Source: Breznakibacter xylanolyticus
GTDB lineage: Bacteria > Bacteroidota > Bacteroidia > Bacteroidales > Marinilabiliaceae
Direction: 5' to 3'
Length of the DNA: 64,000 nt
Assembly (NCBI RefSeq): GCF_003254275.1
Contig: NZ_QKZK01000015.1
Span: forward strand, 35,345 to 99,344
In this document: in pieces, positions 53,550 through 62,697 of the stretch
How the letters are laid out: every line of letters starts with the position of its first letter
How positions within the stretch are numbered: position 1 is the stretch's first letter
Program-made: the position numbers and the translations under genes
Notes under the pieces: model-generated
What the model saw: the letters and a program-made list of their open reading frames with translations, nothing else
Told to the model about the DNA's origin: nothing
Databases searched by the model: none

Positions 53550-54722
53550 ATGCATAATCAATTGAAGCATTTCTTTCAGCCTGTAAAGGTGAGGCCTTGG
53601 AGGCTTTTACCGGAGCAGGATGCAGTCGTTTCTTCGATTGTTAGGCTTCATGATTTGGAGCATCTTCAGATTGCTGACTTTCAAGTAGCAATTGCCGGCA
53701 TCGACGAATCTGTTAATTCATGTAACAATCTGGGTTGCAGGCTAACACCCCAGCTTATTCGTCCTTATTTATACGGATTGCGACGAAACAGTCGTTCGGT
53801 AAGGATTCTCGAGCTTGGTAATGTGTTGGGGAACTCAATTATAGATAAGTATGTTGCCATGCGGGAGGTTGCTCGTTATTTCTCTGAGTTACAAATCCCG
53901 TTGATTGTTATTGGTGGTAGTCAGGATTTTACAATTCCATTGTATGTTGGCATGCAATCAGTGTTACCTGATGCTCATTTATGTGTAGTGGATGCTTTAA
54001 TGGATGATGGTGGTTCGGATGAAGCATTGGCCAATAATTTTTTGATGTCATTGCGGAACTCTAATGCTGTTTTTCCCGATCATGTTTCGCTTGTTGCAAC
54101 TCAAAAATATCTTGTTGGCAATACTCAAGATGAAATTATTGCCGACAATGGCATGAAGGTTCTTCGATTGGGCGATTTGCGCGGCGATGGGATTCATCTG
54201 GTTGAACCTGTATTACGCGATACACACTGTGTCAGTTTCGATGTTTCTGCCATTGCACATGCAGATATGCCGGGGCAGGCAATACCCATGCCAAATGGTC
54301 TTTCTGCTCATCAGGCTTGTCAGATTGGCTGGTATGCCGGTTTAAGTGATCAAATGCGTGTTTTTGGTCTTTTTGAACTGACAGCCGAAACCGATGTCAC
54401 AGGGTCTTCTGTCATCTTGGCTGCTCAGATCTTTTGGCATGTAATCGAAGGCATCGCTTTTCGTTATGGAGATTACCCGATGCGTAGTTTGGATAGTTAT
54501 GCCAATTTCCATGTTTGCCAGGATGAAATCGGTCTTGACATCCAATTTTTCTGTAACCCCACTAATAATCGATGGTGGGTGGAGTTAAAAAATGATGACT
54601 GCGCTCGTGTTATTGCTTGCTCTGAAGCTGATTATAAGAATTTTTGCGAAGGCAGTGTGCCTGAGCAATGGTGGGTCGTGCTTCGGTCAATGGATTGTTC
54701 TTCTGTTGAAAATCAGTTTTGA
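53550..54722 (+). CDS. Arginase/formimidoylglutamase-fold protein with degenerate metal site
   Basis: 390 residues, soluble. The ureohydrolase core can be followed: IPLIVIGGSQDFTIPLYVG (normally GGDHS), LCVVDALMDDGG (normally DAHxD), and CVSFDVSAIAHADMPGQA (normally SFDxDxxDP). Of the six metal ligands, the His of the first motif and the DAH His are replaced, and the SFDxD second Asp is Ser. The protein is therefore probably not an active manganese hydrolase. About 90 residues after the core have no family marks. It stands 6 bases after topA and 57 bases before porP, a linkage that suggests a role tied to the T9SS rather than amino-acid breakdown. Codon use is AT-rich. Confidence 0.78.
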   Translation: MHNQLKHFFQPVKVRPWRLLPEQDAVVSSIVRLHDLEHLQIADFQVAIAGIDESVNSCNNLGCRLTPQLIRPYLYGLRRNSRSVRILELGNVLGNSIIDKYVAMREVARYFSELQIPLIVIGGSQDFTIPLYVGMQSVLPDAHLCVVDALMDDGGSDEALANNFLMSLRNSNAVFPDHVSLVATQKYLVGNTQDEIIADNGMKVLRLGDLRGDGIHLVEPVLRDTHCVSFDVSAIAHADMPGQAIPMPNGLSAHQACQIGWYAGLSDQMRVFGLFELTAETDVTGSSVILAAQIFWHVIEGIAFRYGDYPMRSLDSYANFHVCQDEIGLDIQFFCNPTNNRWWVELKNDDCARVIACSEADYKNFCEGSVPEQWWVVLRSMDCSSVENQF

Positions 54723-54779
54723 TATATTGAAAAACACTAATTCTTGAAACCTTTGGGGACTTTTGGCAGTAAAAAATTA

Positions 54780-55835
54780 ATGTTCTTTTTGCGGTTGAAT
54801 TATTTTTTTTTGAACCAATTGTTTCATAGTTTTAACAATGGCTTTAAAAAGAATAAAATCATTATTCGACCATTATTTGACGGAAGCTGTGGTGCACTAA
54901 CATTTTTTGTATTATTTTGCAATACATTTGTTCTCGTGTCGCAACAGACTTCATTGAGTAGTCAATATAGGTTTAATGAATTGTCATTGAATCCAGCTTA
55001 TGCCGGTAGTAGCGAATTGGTTAATTTAGTCGCTGGTAGCCGACAACAGTGGGTTGGTGTCAGTGGTGGACCAAAAACAACGGTTTTTGGAGCCGATTTT
55101 CCGATAAACTTTTTGGGGAATGAAGCAGGTTTGGGCATTGTTTTTTCAAATGATCAAATCGGCTTTTTCAACGAAATTGCAATCAACCTGATGGGGAGTG
55201 CAATCTTTCGTCTTCAAGATGGGATGTTAAATGCAGGGGTAAGCATGGGGGTGATCAATCATGTTTTGAAGCCGGAGTGGTATCTGGGCGATAAATATGG
55301 GTTGTCCGATTTTCATTCAAATCAGGATGGATTAATGGTTTCTTCTGAATTATCTGGAAATGCTTTCGATTTGGGGATTGGTGTCTTTTATCAAACCCAT
55401 AATTGGCATGCCGGATTTTCTGTTTTGCACCTCTTTAATCCGCAACCTGATTTTGATGACAATTATTTTCACTATTTTCGCAGAACTTTTTATGCAACCG
55501 GTGGATATGAGTTTGCGATACCTGACAGACCAATTGTATTGAAACCTTCAGTGCTTCTAATGTCTGATGTCGCATCTTATCAAGGTGAAATTGATATGAC
55601 TGCTACCTTTAAAAAGCGGTACTGGGGTGGTTTGGGGTATCGTTTTCAGGATGCTGTAATTGTTTTGTTAGGAATAGAAATGAAAAATGGACTGAAAATC
55701 GGTTACAGTTATGATATTCCGGCTTCTCAATTTGCTGCTAATTATGGCGGTTCGCACGAGATTATGGTAGGTTATCAGTTTGATTTAAGAATTGATAAAA
55801 AAGGAAAAAGTTACAAAAGTGTCAGATTTTTATAG
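54780..55835 (+). CDS. Type IX secretion membrane protein, PorP/SprF family
   Basis: 351 residues from ATG 54780; a TTG at 54744 gives a longer frame, and the true start may be nearer the signal peptide LTFFVLFCNTFVLVSQQ. The mature start QYRFNELSLNPAYAGSSELVNLVAG is the PorP/SprF hallmark (NPAYAG), and RQQWVGVSGGPKTTVFGAD is also typical. It is a 14-strand-like outer-membrane barrel that anchors surface proteins or works with the T9SS. It lies just before gldK, the common Bacteroidota order. Confidence 0.9.
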   Translation: MFFLRLNYFFLNQLFHSFNNGFKKNKIIIRPLFDGSCGALTFFVLFCNTFVLVSQQTSLSSQYRFNELSLNPAYAGSSELVNLVAGSRQQWVGVSGGPKTTVFGADFPINFLGNEAGLGIVFSNDQIGFFNEIAINLMGSAIFRLQDGMLNAGVSMGVINHVLKPEWYLGDKYGLSDFHSNQDGLMVSSELSGNAFDLGIGVFYQTHNWHAGFSVLHLFNPQPDFDDNYFHYFRRTFYATGGYEFAIPDRPIVLKPSVLLMSDVASYQGEIDMTATFKKRYWGGLGYRFQDAVIVLLGIEMKNGLKIGYSYDIPASQFAANYGGSHEIMVGYQFDLRIDKKGKSYKSVRFL

Positions 55836-55870
55836 TTTTGAGATTTGAATAATTCAGATACACACAGAAT

Positions 55871-57199
55871 ATGAAGAAAGTACTTGCCCTGTTTAGTATG
55901 GCGCTCCTGATTCTCAGCAGTTGTTCAAAGTCTGGGAACGGAGAGCTGGTAGGAGCTCCGGCATTAGGATCTTTTTATGAGCCGGATCCTTACGGTATGT
56001 TGTTTATCCCTTCCGGGAGCTTCAACATGGGACCTAACGACCAAGATGTTTCCTGGGCTTTGACCTCACAAACCAAAACGGTTTCAATGCGTTCTTTCTG
56101 GATGGATGAGACCGAAATTACCAACAGTGAGTATCGCCAATTTGTCTATTGGGTTCGTGATTCAATTGCTCGTCGACTATTGGGCGATCAGTTTGAAGAG
56201 TTTTTAATTACTGAAGATCAGTTTGGGAATGAATTGAATCCGCCTATCTTGGATTGGAGTGCTGATTTAGATTGGACCAATGAGGAGTATGCTGAAATCC
56301 TTGATGAAATGTTCCTTCCTGAAAATGAGAGATTTTTTCGTCGTAAGGAGATTGATTCTCGTAAGTTAATGTACGATTACGAATGGGTTGATTTGATGCA
56401 AGCTGCAAAAAAATCTAATCGATATAACTTCGAAACAAAAAAGTACGAAGGAACTGTCATTGGTTTAGATGGTAAAGAAAAGGCGATTGCCGATCGTTCT
56501 GCCTTTATTATGAAGGATCGCGTGAATGTATATCCTGATACGCTTTGTTGGATTGCTGATTTCACCTATTCATTTAACGAACCTTGGACACAAATGTATT
56601 TTTGGCATCCTGGTTTTGACGAATATCCCGTTGTAGGTGTAAATTGGAAGCAGGCTTCAGCATTTTGTGTCTGGAGAACTCAATTGCTCAATAATTTCTT
56701 GTTGTCGAAAGGTCAACCTTGGGTAATGGATTATCGTTTACCTACTGAAGCTGAATGGGAATATGCTTCAAGAGGCGGTTTGGACAATGGCATGTACCCA
56801 TGGGGAGGGTATTATACCCGTAACGATAGAGGTTGCTTCCTTGCGAACTTCAAGCCTTTACGAGGTCGTTATGGTGATGATGGAGGAATGAATACGGTTG
56901 CCGTGGCAACATATCAACCAAATGATTTTGGTCTCTATGATATGGCTGGTAATGTTGCTGAATGGACTTCAGGATCTTTTGATGAGTCTTCTTACAGTTT
57001 TACTCATGATTTTAATCCCACATATAAGTATAATGCTTTACCCGATGATCCTACCGTGATGAAGCGTAAAGTAATTCGAGGTGGATCTTGGAAAGACGTT
57101 GCGTATTTCCTTCAAACTGGTACGCGTACTTATGAATACCAGGATTCATCAAAATCTTATGTTGGCTTTAGATGTGTGCGTGATTATATTGGAGATTGA
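55871..57199 (+). CDS. gldK: Gliding motility/T9SS lipoprotein GldK (PorK)
   Basis: 442 residues. The signal peptide ends in a lipobox with Cys18 (LILSSCSKS). The rest has the formylglycine-generating-enzyme-like fold: MLFIPSGSFNMGPND, MDETEITNSEYRQFVYW, PVVGVNWKQASAFCVWR, LPTEAEWEYASRGGLD, YDMAGNVAEWTSGS and the VIRGGSWKD end. GldK with GldN forms the periplasmic ring of the T9SS. It is an FGE-sulfatase homologue used for structure, not catalysis. It starts the gldKLMN run with 58 bases before gldL. Confidence 0.95.
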   Translation: MKKVLALFSMALLILSSCSKSGNGELVGAPALGSFYEPDPYGMLFIPSGSFNMGPNDQDVSWALTSQTKTVSMRSFWMDETEITNSEYRQFVYWVRDSIARRLLGDQFEEFLITEDQFGNELNPPILDWSADLDWTNEEYAEILDEMFLPENERFFRRKEIDSRKLMYDYEWVDLMQAAKKSNRYNFETKKYEGTVIGLDGKEKAIADRSAFIMKDRVNVYPDTLCWIADFTYSFNEPWTQMYFWHPGFDEYPVVGVNWKQASAFCVWRTQLLNNFLLSKGQPWVMDYRLPTEAEWEYASRGGLDNGMYPWGGYYTRNDRGCFLANFKPLRGRYGDDGGMNTVAVATYQPNDFGLYDMAGNVAEWTSGSFDESSYSFTHDFNPTYKYNALPDDPTVMKRKVIRGGSWKDVAYFLQTGTRTYEYQDSSKSYVGFRCVRDYIGD

Positions 57200-57256
57200 T
57201 AAATATTCTTAATCTATAATTATTTTTTTGAAGTAAATCTTAAAAATTCAGGTCAT

Positions 57257-58252
57257 ATGAGTCTTACAGAATTGGTAGAAAGCCCCGGGTATAAAAAATT
57301 AATGGCAAAAGTTTATGGTTGGGGTGCAGCCGTCGTTTTAGCAGGAGCATTATTTAAAATTCAACACTATCCAGGTGCTGGCCCGATGTTGGTAATTGGG
57401 ATGGGTGTCGAAATCATTATTTTCTTCTTATCTGCTTTTGAACCTCCCCATCAAATGCCCGATTGGAGTTTGGTTTACCCAGAACTTGTTGGTCTTGAGC
57501 CTAAAGAGTCTCATCATGCAGGTGGCGTTAAATCAGGAGTGAGTCATGGTGGTGGCGGAAGTGATTTAGCTGCTTTAATTGAAAGTGGGCATTTAGAACC
57601 TGCTGTTGTAGAAAAGTTAGCTGAGGGAATTAAAAAACTTTCTAATACAACATCACAACTTTCTGATTTGACAGATGCTTCTTTAGTTACTGATTCTTAC
57701 TTGAAGAATCTGAAACAGGCATCTGAGTCTGTTGGTAATTTGACTTCTACTCAGACTAAATCAGTCAAGTTGCTTGAGGATTCAGCTTCGCAACTCGCTA
57801 AGTCTTATGATTCAACAGCTCAGGCTATAACTCAGAGTGGTTCTCGTTTGGCAGACGACTTAAATGCTTCAGGCAAAAAATTTGTAGAAGAATTGAATCG
57901 TTCTACTGAAGCGATGAGTGGTTCTTATACACGTTTGACTCAAGCTATGAGCCAGGAAATAGACCGTGTTTCCAATAGTAGTAAATCATATGCTGAGCAA
58001 ATGGATGGTATGAATAAGAATTTATCTTCAATCAACTCGATGTATGAATTACAATTAAAAAATAATTCAGCACAGTTTGAGGTTGCTAATTCCATGATTA
58101 AAGGCATGAATGATGTGAAAGAGCAATTGTTGCAGTCGGTTAACGAAACGAAACAATATAAAGAACAGGTTTCAAAGCTGAGTCAGTCTATTGGTGAGTT
58201 AAATACCATATATGGCAATATGCTGAGTGCAATGAATGCAGGGACTAGATAA
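57257..58252 (+). CDS. gldL: T9SS motor protein GldL (PorL)
   Basis: 331 residues. Two membrane helices lie near the N-terminus (VYGWGAAVVLAGALF, about 19-35; MLVIGMGVEIIIFFLSAF, about 48-65) with the Glu in the second helix (VEIIIF), the residue important for proton flow in the GldLM motor. A conserved EPPHQMPDWSLVYPELVGL loop follows, then a long cytoplasmic coiled coil rich in Gln, Ser and Asn. With GldM it forms the rotary, proton-driven inner-membrane motor of the T9SS. Normal length is about 215-330. Confidence 0.95.
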   Translation: MSLTELVESPGYKKLMAKVYGWGAAVVLAGALFKIQHYPGAGPMLVIGMGVEIIIFFLSAFEPPHQMPDWSLVYPELVGLEPKESHHAGGVKSGVSHGGGGSDLAALIESGHLEPAVVEKLAEGIKKLSNTTSQLSDLTDASLVTDSYLKNLKQASESVGNLTSTQTKSVKLLEDSASQLAKSYDSTAQAITQSGSRLADDLNASGKKFVEELNRSTEAMSGSYTRLTQAMSQEIDRVSNSSKSYAEQMDGMNKNLSSINSMYELQLKNNSAQFEVANSMIKGMNDVKEQLLQSVNETKQYKEQVSKLSQSIGELNTIYGNMLSAMNAGTR

Positions 58253-58282
58253 CTATTTTCAAACTCAAAAAAATCTTAACTT

Positions 58283-59830
58283 ATGAGTGGAGGAAACTGT
58301 CCCGAAACCCCGAGGCAAAAGATGATCGGTATGATGTATCTTTTCCTTACGGCTATGTTGGCTTTAAATGTTTCGGGTGAATTATTGAAAGCTTTCGAGT
58401 TGGTTGATAAAAGCATACAACAATCTGTTAGTACTGTTGAAAAGAAGTGTGGTATTTTATATGGCGATTTGCAAAATGCCGCTGTTGTAAATCCTCGAGC
58501 CACACAATCGTGGGAAAATGCTCAGAAAATTCGTGTTGCAGCAGATGAATTGGTAAAACAAATAAATGATCTTAAACTGTACATGGTTCAGAAAGTGAGT
58601 GATGATCCTAATGCCACACCTGATAATTACACAGGGGCTGATAATCAGGATATTGCGGCTCAGGTGATGATTGTTGAGCAGGGTGGAGATCGTTCAAAAC
58701 AACTTAAAGCCAAGATCAATGAGCTAAAGGATATGTTGTTGGGGTATATTGAAACTGACAGCGTACTCAGGAGTAATGTCTCCGCAATGCTAAGCACCTC
58801 TGATCCAACTGCTAAAGAGGGTATTCAAAGATCATGGGAAAGTGAAAAATTTGAACATTTACCAATGTCTGCTTCTTTGGCATTGATGAGCAAATTAACG
58901 AGTGATGTACGTAATGCTGAGGCTGATGTATTGCGGTATTTGCTATCAAAGAATGATGAAGGGACGTTTAAATTTAATAAAATTGAGCCTTTGGTCATTG
59001 CTAACTCTAAGGTTGTAATTAGAGGCGGTGAATTTTTGGCTCAAGTGATGGTCGCTGCATCTGATTCTACTGCAGATACTAAAATTAAGGTTAATGGTTC
59101 TGATATTCCTGTTGAGAAAGGTATTGGTTTGTTGCGGGTACCTGCAAGTTCAACAGGGAAAAAGCCTATTAATGCTGAAATTCAACTTTTTGGTCCCGAC
59201 GGAACCCCTAAGACTTACACGGTAAAAAGTGAATATGAAGTAATTGACCCAATGGTTGTCATATCCCCCACTAAGATGAATGTGTTTTACGAGGGGGTTG
59301 AAAATCCTGTAACAATATCAGCTCCGGGAGCCAATTCTAATCAGTTGTCTATATCAATGACAAATGCTACCTTTACAAAAAAAGGAGATGGTTATATGGT
59401 TCGGGTTAAACCAGGAACGGCTGGTGGAAAGTCCACAATATCAGTATCTGCTGATATTGATGGGAAAAAACGTAACCTGGGAAGTATGGATTTTCGTATT
59501 AAGCGTATTCCGGCTCCTATTGCTAAAGTAGCTGGTAAGTCAGAAGGTAAGATATCAAAGAGTTTACTATTAGAGCAAACAGGTGTTTTCGCTGAAATGG
59601 AAGATTTTGATTTCGAATTAGAATACAATGTGACTAGATTTGTTGTTTCAGCAGTTAAGAATGGTTACAGTGTGGATGAACCGTCAACAAATAACCGTTT
59701 CACGCCAGCTCAGAAAGAATTGATTAGAAGCTTAGGTCGTGGATCGAAAGTTTTTATAACTGAGATTCGCGCTGTTGGACCCGATAAAGTTTCAAAGGCT
59801 TTAGGGGGTATTTCCTTAACATTGGATTGA
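58283..59830 (+). CDS. gldM: T9SS motor shaft protein GldM (PorM)
   Basis: 515 residues. The start NCPETPRQKMIGMMYLFLTA, one membrane helix (about 14-30) and the following NVSGELLKAFELV are the GldM marks. The periplasmic part has a helical D1 domain and beta-rich domains, with segments IEPLVIANSKVVIRGGEFL, PMVVISPTKMNVFYEGVENP and the RRGSK-like end RSLGRGSKVFITEI. GldM passes through the GldL pentamer and contacts the GldKN ring. It starts 30 bases after gldL. Confidence 0.95.
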   Translation: MSGGNCPETPRQKMIGMMYLFLTAMLALNVSGELLKAFELVDKSIQQSVSTVEKKCGILYGDLQNAAVVNPRATQSWENAQKIRVAADELVKQINDLKLYMVQKVSDDPNATPDNYTGADNQDIAAQVMIVEQGGDRSKQLKAKINELKDMLLGYIETDSVLRSNVSAMLSTSDPTAKEGIQRSWESEKFEHLPMSASLALMSKLTSDVRNAEADVLRYLLSKNDEGTFKFNKIEPLVIANSKVVIRGGEFLAQVMVAASDSTADTKIKVNGSDIPVEKGIGLLRVPASSTGKKPINAEIQLFGPDGTPKTYTVKSEYEVIDPMVVISPTKMNVFYEGVENPVTISAPGANSNQLSISMTNATFTKKGDGYMVRVKPGTAGGKSTISVSADIDGKKRNLGSMDFRIKRIPAPIAKVAGKSEGKISKSLLLEQTGVFAEMEDFDFELEYNVTRFVVSAVKNGYSVDEPSTNNRFTPAQKELIRSLGRGSKVFITEIRAVGPDKVSKALGGISLTLD

Positions 59831-59851
59831 AAAATATAATACATGCATACC

Positions 59852-60727
59852 ATGAAAAAGGTGTTCTTCATAATGGCAATGGGTTTGATGATGGTATCAT
59901 TGTCAGGTCAGGCGCAAGGTGTTCAAGAGCGTGATACAACTGAATCACAGCGATTGAATGGTTTGTTTGAAAAGAATCACGTTAAAAATAATCGCCCCAT
60001 TCCATTTCCATATATCCGTGAAGCAGATGTTTTGTGGGCTAAGAAGGTATGGCGTATTGTTGATTTGCGTGAAAGAATCAATTTGCCGCTATATTATCCA
60101 ATTCAGCGTATGGATGATCGATTTAGTTTGATAAATTTGATTATGCATGGTGTTGAATCTAAGGGGTTAACAGCTTTTTCAACCAAAACAAATGATGAAT
60201 TTCAAACGATCATGTCTTTTGATCAATTGAAGTATGAGATGGGTGCTGTCAGAGATACTCATGAGGTTCAAAATGTTGTGACAGGTTTGTTTGAAAAAAA
60301 GGTTATCGAGGGAGAAATGAAACCCGATGAGATTAAGCAGTTGCTTGTTAAGGAGATCTGGTTTTTCGATCGCAATTATTCTCGCTTAGATGTACGAATT
60401 TTAGGAATTTGTCCCATCAGAGAATTTGTTGAATCCGACGGCACTAATGATCAGGTAAAGAAGAAACAAGTTTGCTGGATTTATTTTAATGAAGCAAGGG
60501 ATCTTTTTGCCAGTCATGAGGTTTTTAATCCGAAGAATGATGCTCAAAGACGAACATTTGATGATATTTTTGCCAAACGATATTTTAATTCGTATATCGT
60601 GAAAGAAGCAAACGTATATAATAATCGTCAAATAGATCAATATGCTCAGGGCTTAGATGCTATGTTGGAGTCACAACGGATAAAAAATGAAATTGCCACT
60701 TTTGAACATGATTTGTGGGAATTTTAA
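59852..60727 (+). CDS. gldN: T9SS/gliding protein GldN (PorN)
   Basis: 291 residues from ATG 59852 (ATG 59843 adds three residues). A signal peptide (VFFIMAMGLMMVSLSGQAQ) leads to a periplasmic protein. FPYIREADVLWAKKVWRIVDLRE and INLPLYYPIQ near the start, and LLVKEIWFFDRNYSRLDVRILGICP and FNSYIVKEANVYNNRQI later, are typical. It completes the GldK-GldN ring bound to the GldLM motor. It follows gldM by 21 bases and is followed by a terminator, so the T9SS run ends here. Confidence 0.94.
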   Translation: MKKVFFIMAMGLMMVSLSGQAQGVQERDTTESQRLNGLFEKNHVKNNRPIPFPYIREADVLWAKKVWRIVDLRERINLPLYYPIQRMDDRFSLINLIMHGVESKGLTAFSTKTNDEFQTIMSFDQLKYEMGAVRDTHEVQNVVTGLFEKKVIEGEMKPDEIKQLLVKEIWFFDRNYSRLDVRILGICPIREFVESDGTNDQVKKKQVCWIYFNEARDLFASHEVFNPKNDAQRRTFDDIFAKRYFNSYIVKEANVYNNRQIDQYAQGLDAMLESQRIKNEIATFEHDLWEF

Positions 60728-60741
60728 TAGTGTAGATATTA

Positions 60742-60777
60742 ATAAAAAAAGGAAGGTTTAAGCCTTCCTTTTTTTTG
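60742..60777 (+). terminator. Terminator of the gldKLMN unit
   Basis: AAAGGAAGG pairs with CCTTCCTTT around TTTAAG, followed by a T run. Confidence 0.8.
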
Positions 60778-60798
60778 TTTCTTTTTATTGATTTTATT

Positions 60799-61878
60799 TT
60801 ACAAGAGTTCTGTTTTTACATCTGTAACAAACTGTCGAATTTGTTGTTCGTTTTGTTTGGGACAAATGAGTAGTGCTTCTTCCGATTCGACAACAATATA
60901 ATTTTCTAGTCCCTGAATGACTGCAATTTTGTTTTCCGGCAAGTGAACCACAGTATCCTTAGACTGGTACAATAAGACTTTCCCGCTTACTATGGCGTTG
61001 TTGTTATGATCTTTTTGTGAATGTTCAAACAAACTTGTCCAGGTACCTAAATCCGACCAGCCGAAGTTTACTGTTTGCACGTAGACATTATGTGCCTTTT
61101 CCATTATGCCATAGTCAATAGAGATGCTGTTACATGTAAGAAAAGTGTCGCTAAGTATTTTATTCTCATCGGGTGTGTTGATTGCGAGAGAATAGTTTTC
61201 AAAGAGATCATGCATGTCAGGTAGGAATTTTTGAAATGCATCTTGAATAGAATTTAAAGACCAAATAAAAATACCTGAATTCCAAAAGAACTCACCACTT
61301 TCAAAAAACACTTTGGCCAATTCTAGGTTCGGTTTTTCAGTAAATGTTTTAACAGGATGAAAATTTACCGGATTATCTTGGTTGTCATGAGTAATTTGGA
61401 TGTATCCATAACCTGTTTCTGGGCGGTGAGGTTTAATACCTAAAGTGAGTAAAGCTTTTTCTTTTTCGACGAATTTTAGTCCGTCTGAGATGTTATGTCT
61501 AAAGACGTCTTCATTGGTAATTAAATGATCAGATGGAGCTACAATAATTAGAGCATTCGGGTTTTTTCTTTTAATATGCGCATTTGCAAAAGCGATGCAA
61601 GGGGCCGTGTTGCGGCGAGTTGGTTCGGTAAGAATTTGTTGGGGAGACAAATTCGGGAGCTGATCCAGGACTGTTTGTTTATATTCTATATTTGTGACGA
61701 CATAAAAGTTCTCCTGCGGGCACAAAGGGAGGATGCGTTCGTAGGTTTGCTGAATAAGCGTTTTGCCTGTACCTAAGATATCGAGAAATTGTTTAGGTCT
61801 GTTTTCTTTACTTAGCGGCCAAAATCGACTGCCGATACCGCCAGCCATAATCACACAGAAGGTATTTTGTGTTGCCAT
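60799..61878 (-). CDS. manC: Mannose-1-phosphate guanylyltransferase
   Basis: 359 residues. The nucleotide-binding VIMAGGIGSRFWPLSKENRP, the PKQFLDILGTGKTLIQQTYE stretch, TEPTRRNTAPCIAFA, IVAPSDHLI, the ETGYGYIQI motif and FTEKPNLELAKVF are all marks of GDP-mannose pyrophosphorylases. The short single-domain form lacks the phosphomannose-isomerase cupin domain of ManC fusions. It makes GDP-mannose from mannose 1-phosphate and GTP for polysaccharides. It converges with gldN and is divergent from mlaE. Confidence 0.93.
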   Translation of the reverse strand: MATQNTFCVIMAGGIGSRFWPLSKENRPKQFLDILGTGKTLIQQTYERILPLCPQENFYVVTNIEYKQTVLDQLPNLSPQQILTEPTRRNTAPCIAFANAHIKRKNPNALIIVAPSDHLITNEDVFRHNISDGLKFVEKEKALLTLGIKPHRPETGYGYIQITHDNQDNPVNFHPVKTFTEKPNLELAKVFFESGEFFWNSGIFIWSLNSIQDAFQKFLPDMHDLFENYSLAINTPDENKILSDTFLTCNSISIDYGIMEKAHNVYVQTVNFGWSDLGTWTSLFEHSQKDHNNNAIVSGKVLLYQSKDTVVHLPENKIAVIQGLENYIVVESEEALLICPKQNEQQIRQFVTDVKTELL

Positions 61879-61956
61879 AATTATTTGTAGGTATTTGTTT
61901 CTTTAATATATGAAAGAATGCGCTAAATTAGCAGCTATTTCTATTTATTCAACAGT

Positions 61957-62697
61957 ATGAGTGTGTTTTTCCACATAGGGCGATATTCATTGTTTGTAAG
62001 ACAGATCTTTGATAAACCAGAGAAACATGGGATTTTTGCTCGTTTGTTTTTGCGGGATGTAGAAAGTTTGGGTTTAAAGTCAATTGGAATAGTGGCTATA
62101 ATTTCGGTGTTTATGGGAGCTGTCATTACCTGGCAAACATCATTGAATATTTTTAGTCCTTTAATCCCTCGATTTACAGTCGGTTTGGTTGCCCGTGATT
62201 CCATTATATTAGAATTCTCATCGACCATTGTCTGTTTAATATTGGCTGGGCGTGTTGGCTCGAATATTGCTTCAGAGATAGGTACGATGAGAGTTACTGA
62301 ACAGATTGATGCTCTTGATATCATGGGGATCAACTCTGTTAATTATCTAGTTTTACCCAAAGTACTTGCGTGTGTTTTTATTTTTCCTTTTTTAGTTGTG
62401 ATGAGTATGGGGATCGGATTGTTAGGAGGGTGGCTTGCCGGATTACTAACCGGGTTGGTGCCTTCTGATGATTTTATTTATGGGATTCAATATATATTTA
62501 ATCCTTTCTACGTGGTTTATTCATTGATTAAGTCTGTCATTTTTGCATTTATTATCTCCACTGTTTCTGCATATTGGGGTTACTTCTCTTCAGGTGGTGC
62601 CTTGGAAGTTGGCGTAGCAAGTACTAAAGCAGTTGTGGTAAGTAGTATTCAGATTTTGCTTTTTAACCTGTTGATTACTCAATTATTGTTAACATGA
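61957..62697 (+). CDS. mlaE: MlaE-family lipid ABC transporter permease
   Basis: 246 residues with five membrane helices. IGIVAIISVFMGAVITWQTS, the ARDSIILEFSSTIVCLILAGRVGS motif in two parts, MRVTEQIDALDIMGINSVNYL and the LEVGVASTKAVVVSSI end are standard for MlaE permeases. They move phospholipids between the membranes and keep outer-membrane asymmetry. The stop overlaps the mlaF start by four bases, so the two are coupled. The MCE-domain protein (MlaD) would follow but is not in the window. Confidence 0.93.
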   Translation: MSVFFHIGRYSLFVRQIFDKPEKHGIFARLFLRDVESLGLKSIGIVAIISVFMGAVITWQTSLNIFSPLIPRFTVGLVARDSIILEFSSTIVCLILAGRVGSNIASEIGTMRVTEQIDALDIMGINSVNYLVLPKVLACVFIFPFLVVMSMGIGLLGGWLAGLLTGLVPSDDFIYGIQYIFNPFYVVYSLIKSVIFAFIISTVSAYWGYFSSGGALEVGVASTKAVVVSSIQILLFNLLITQLLLT

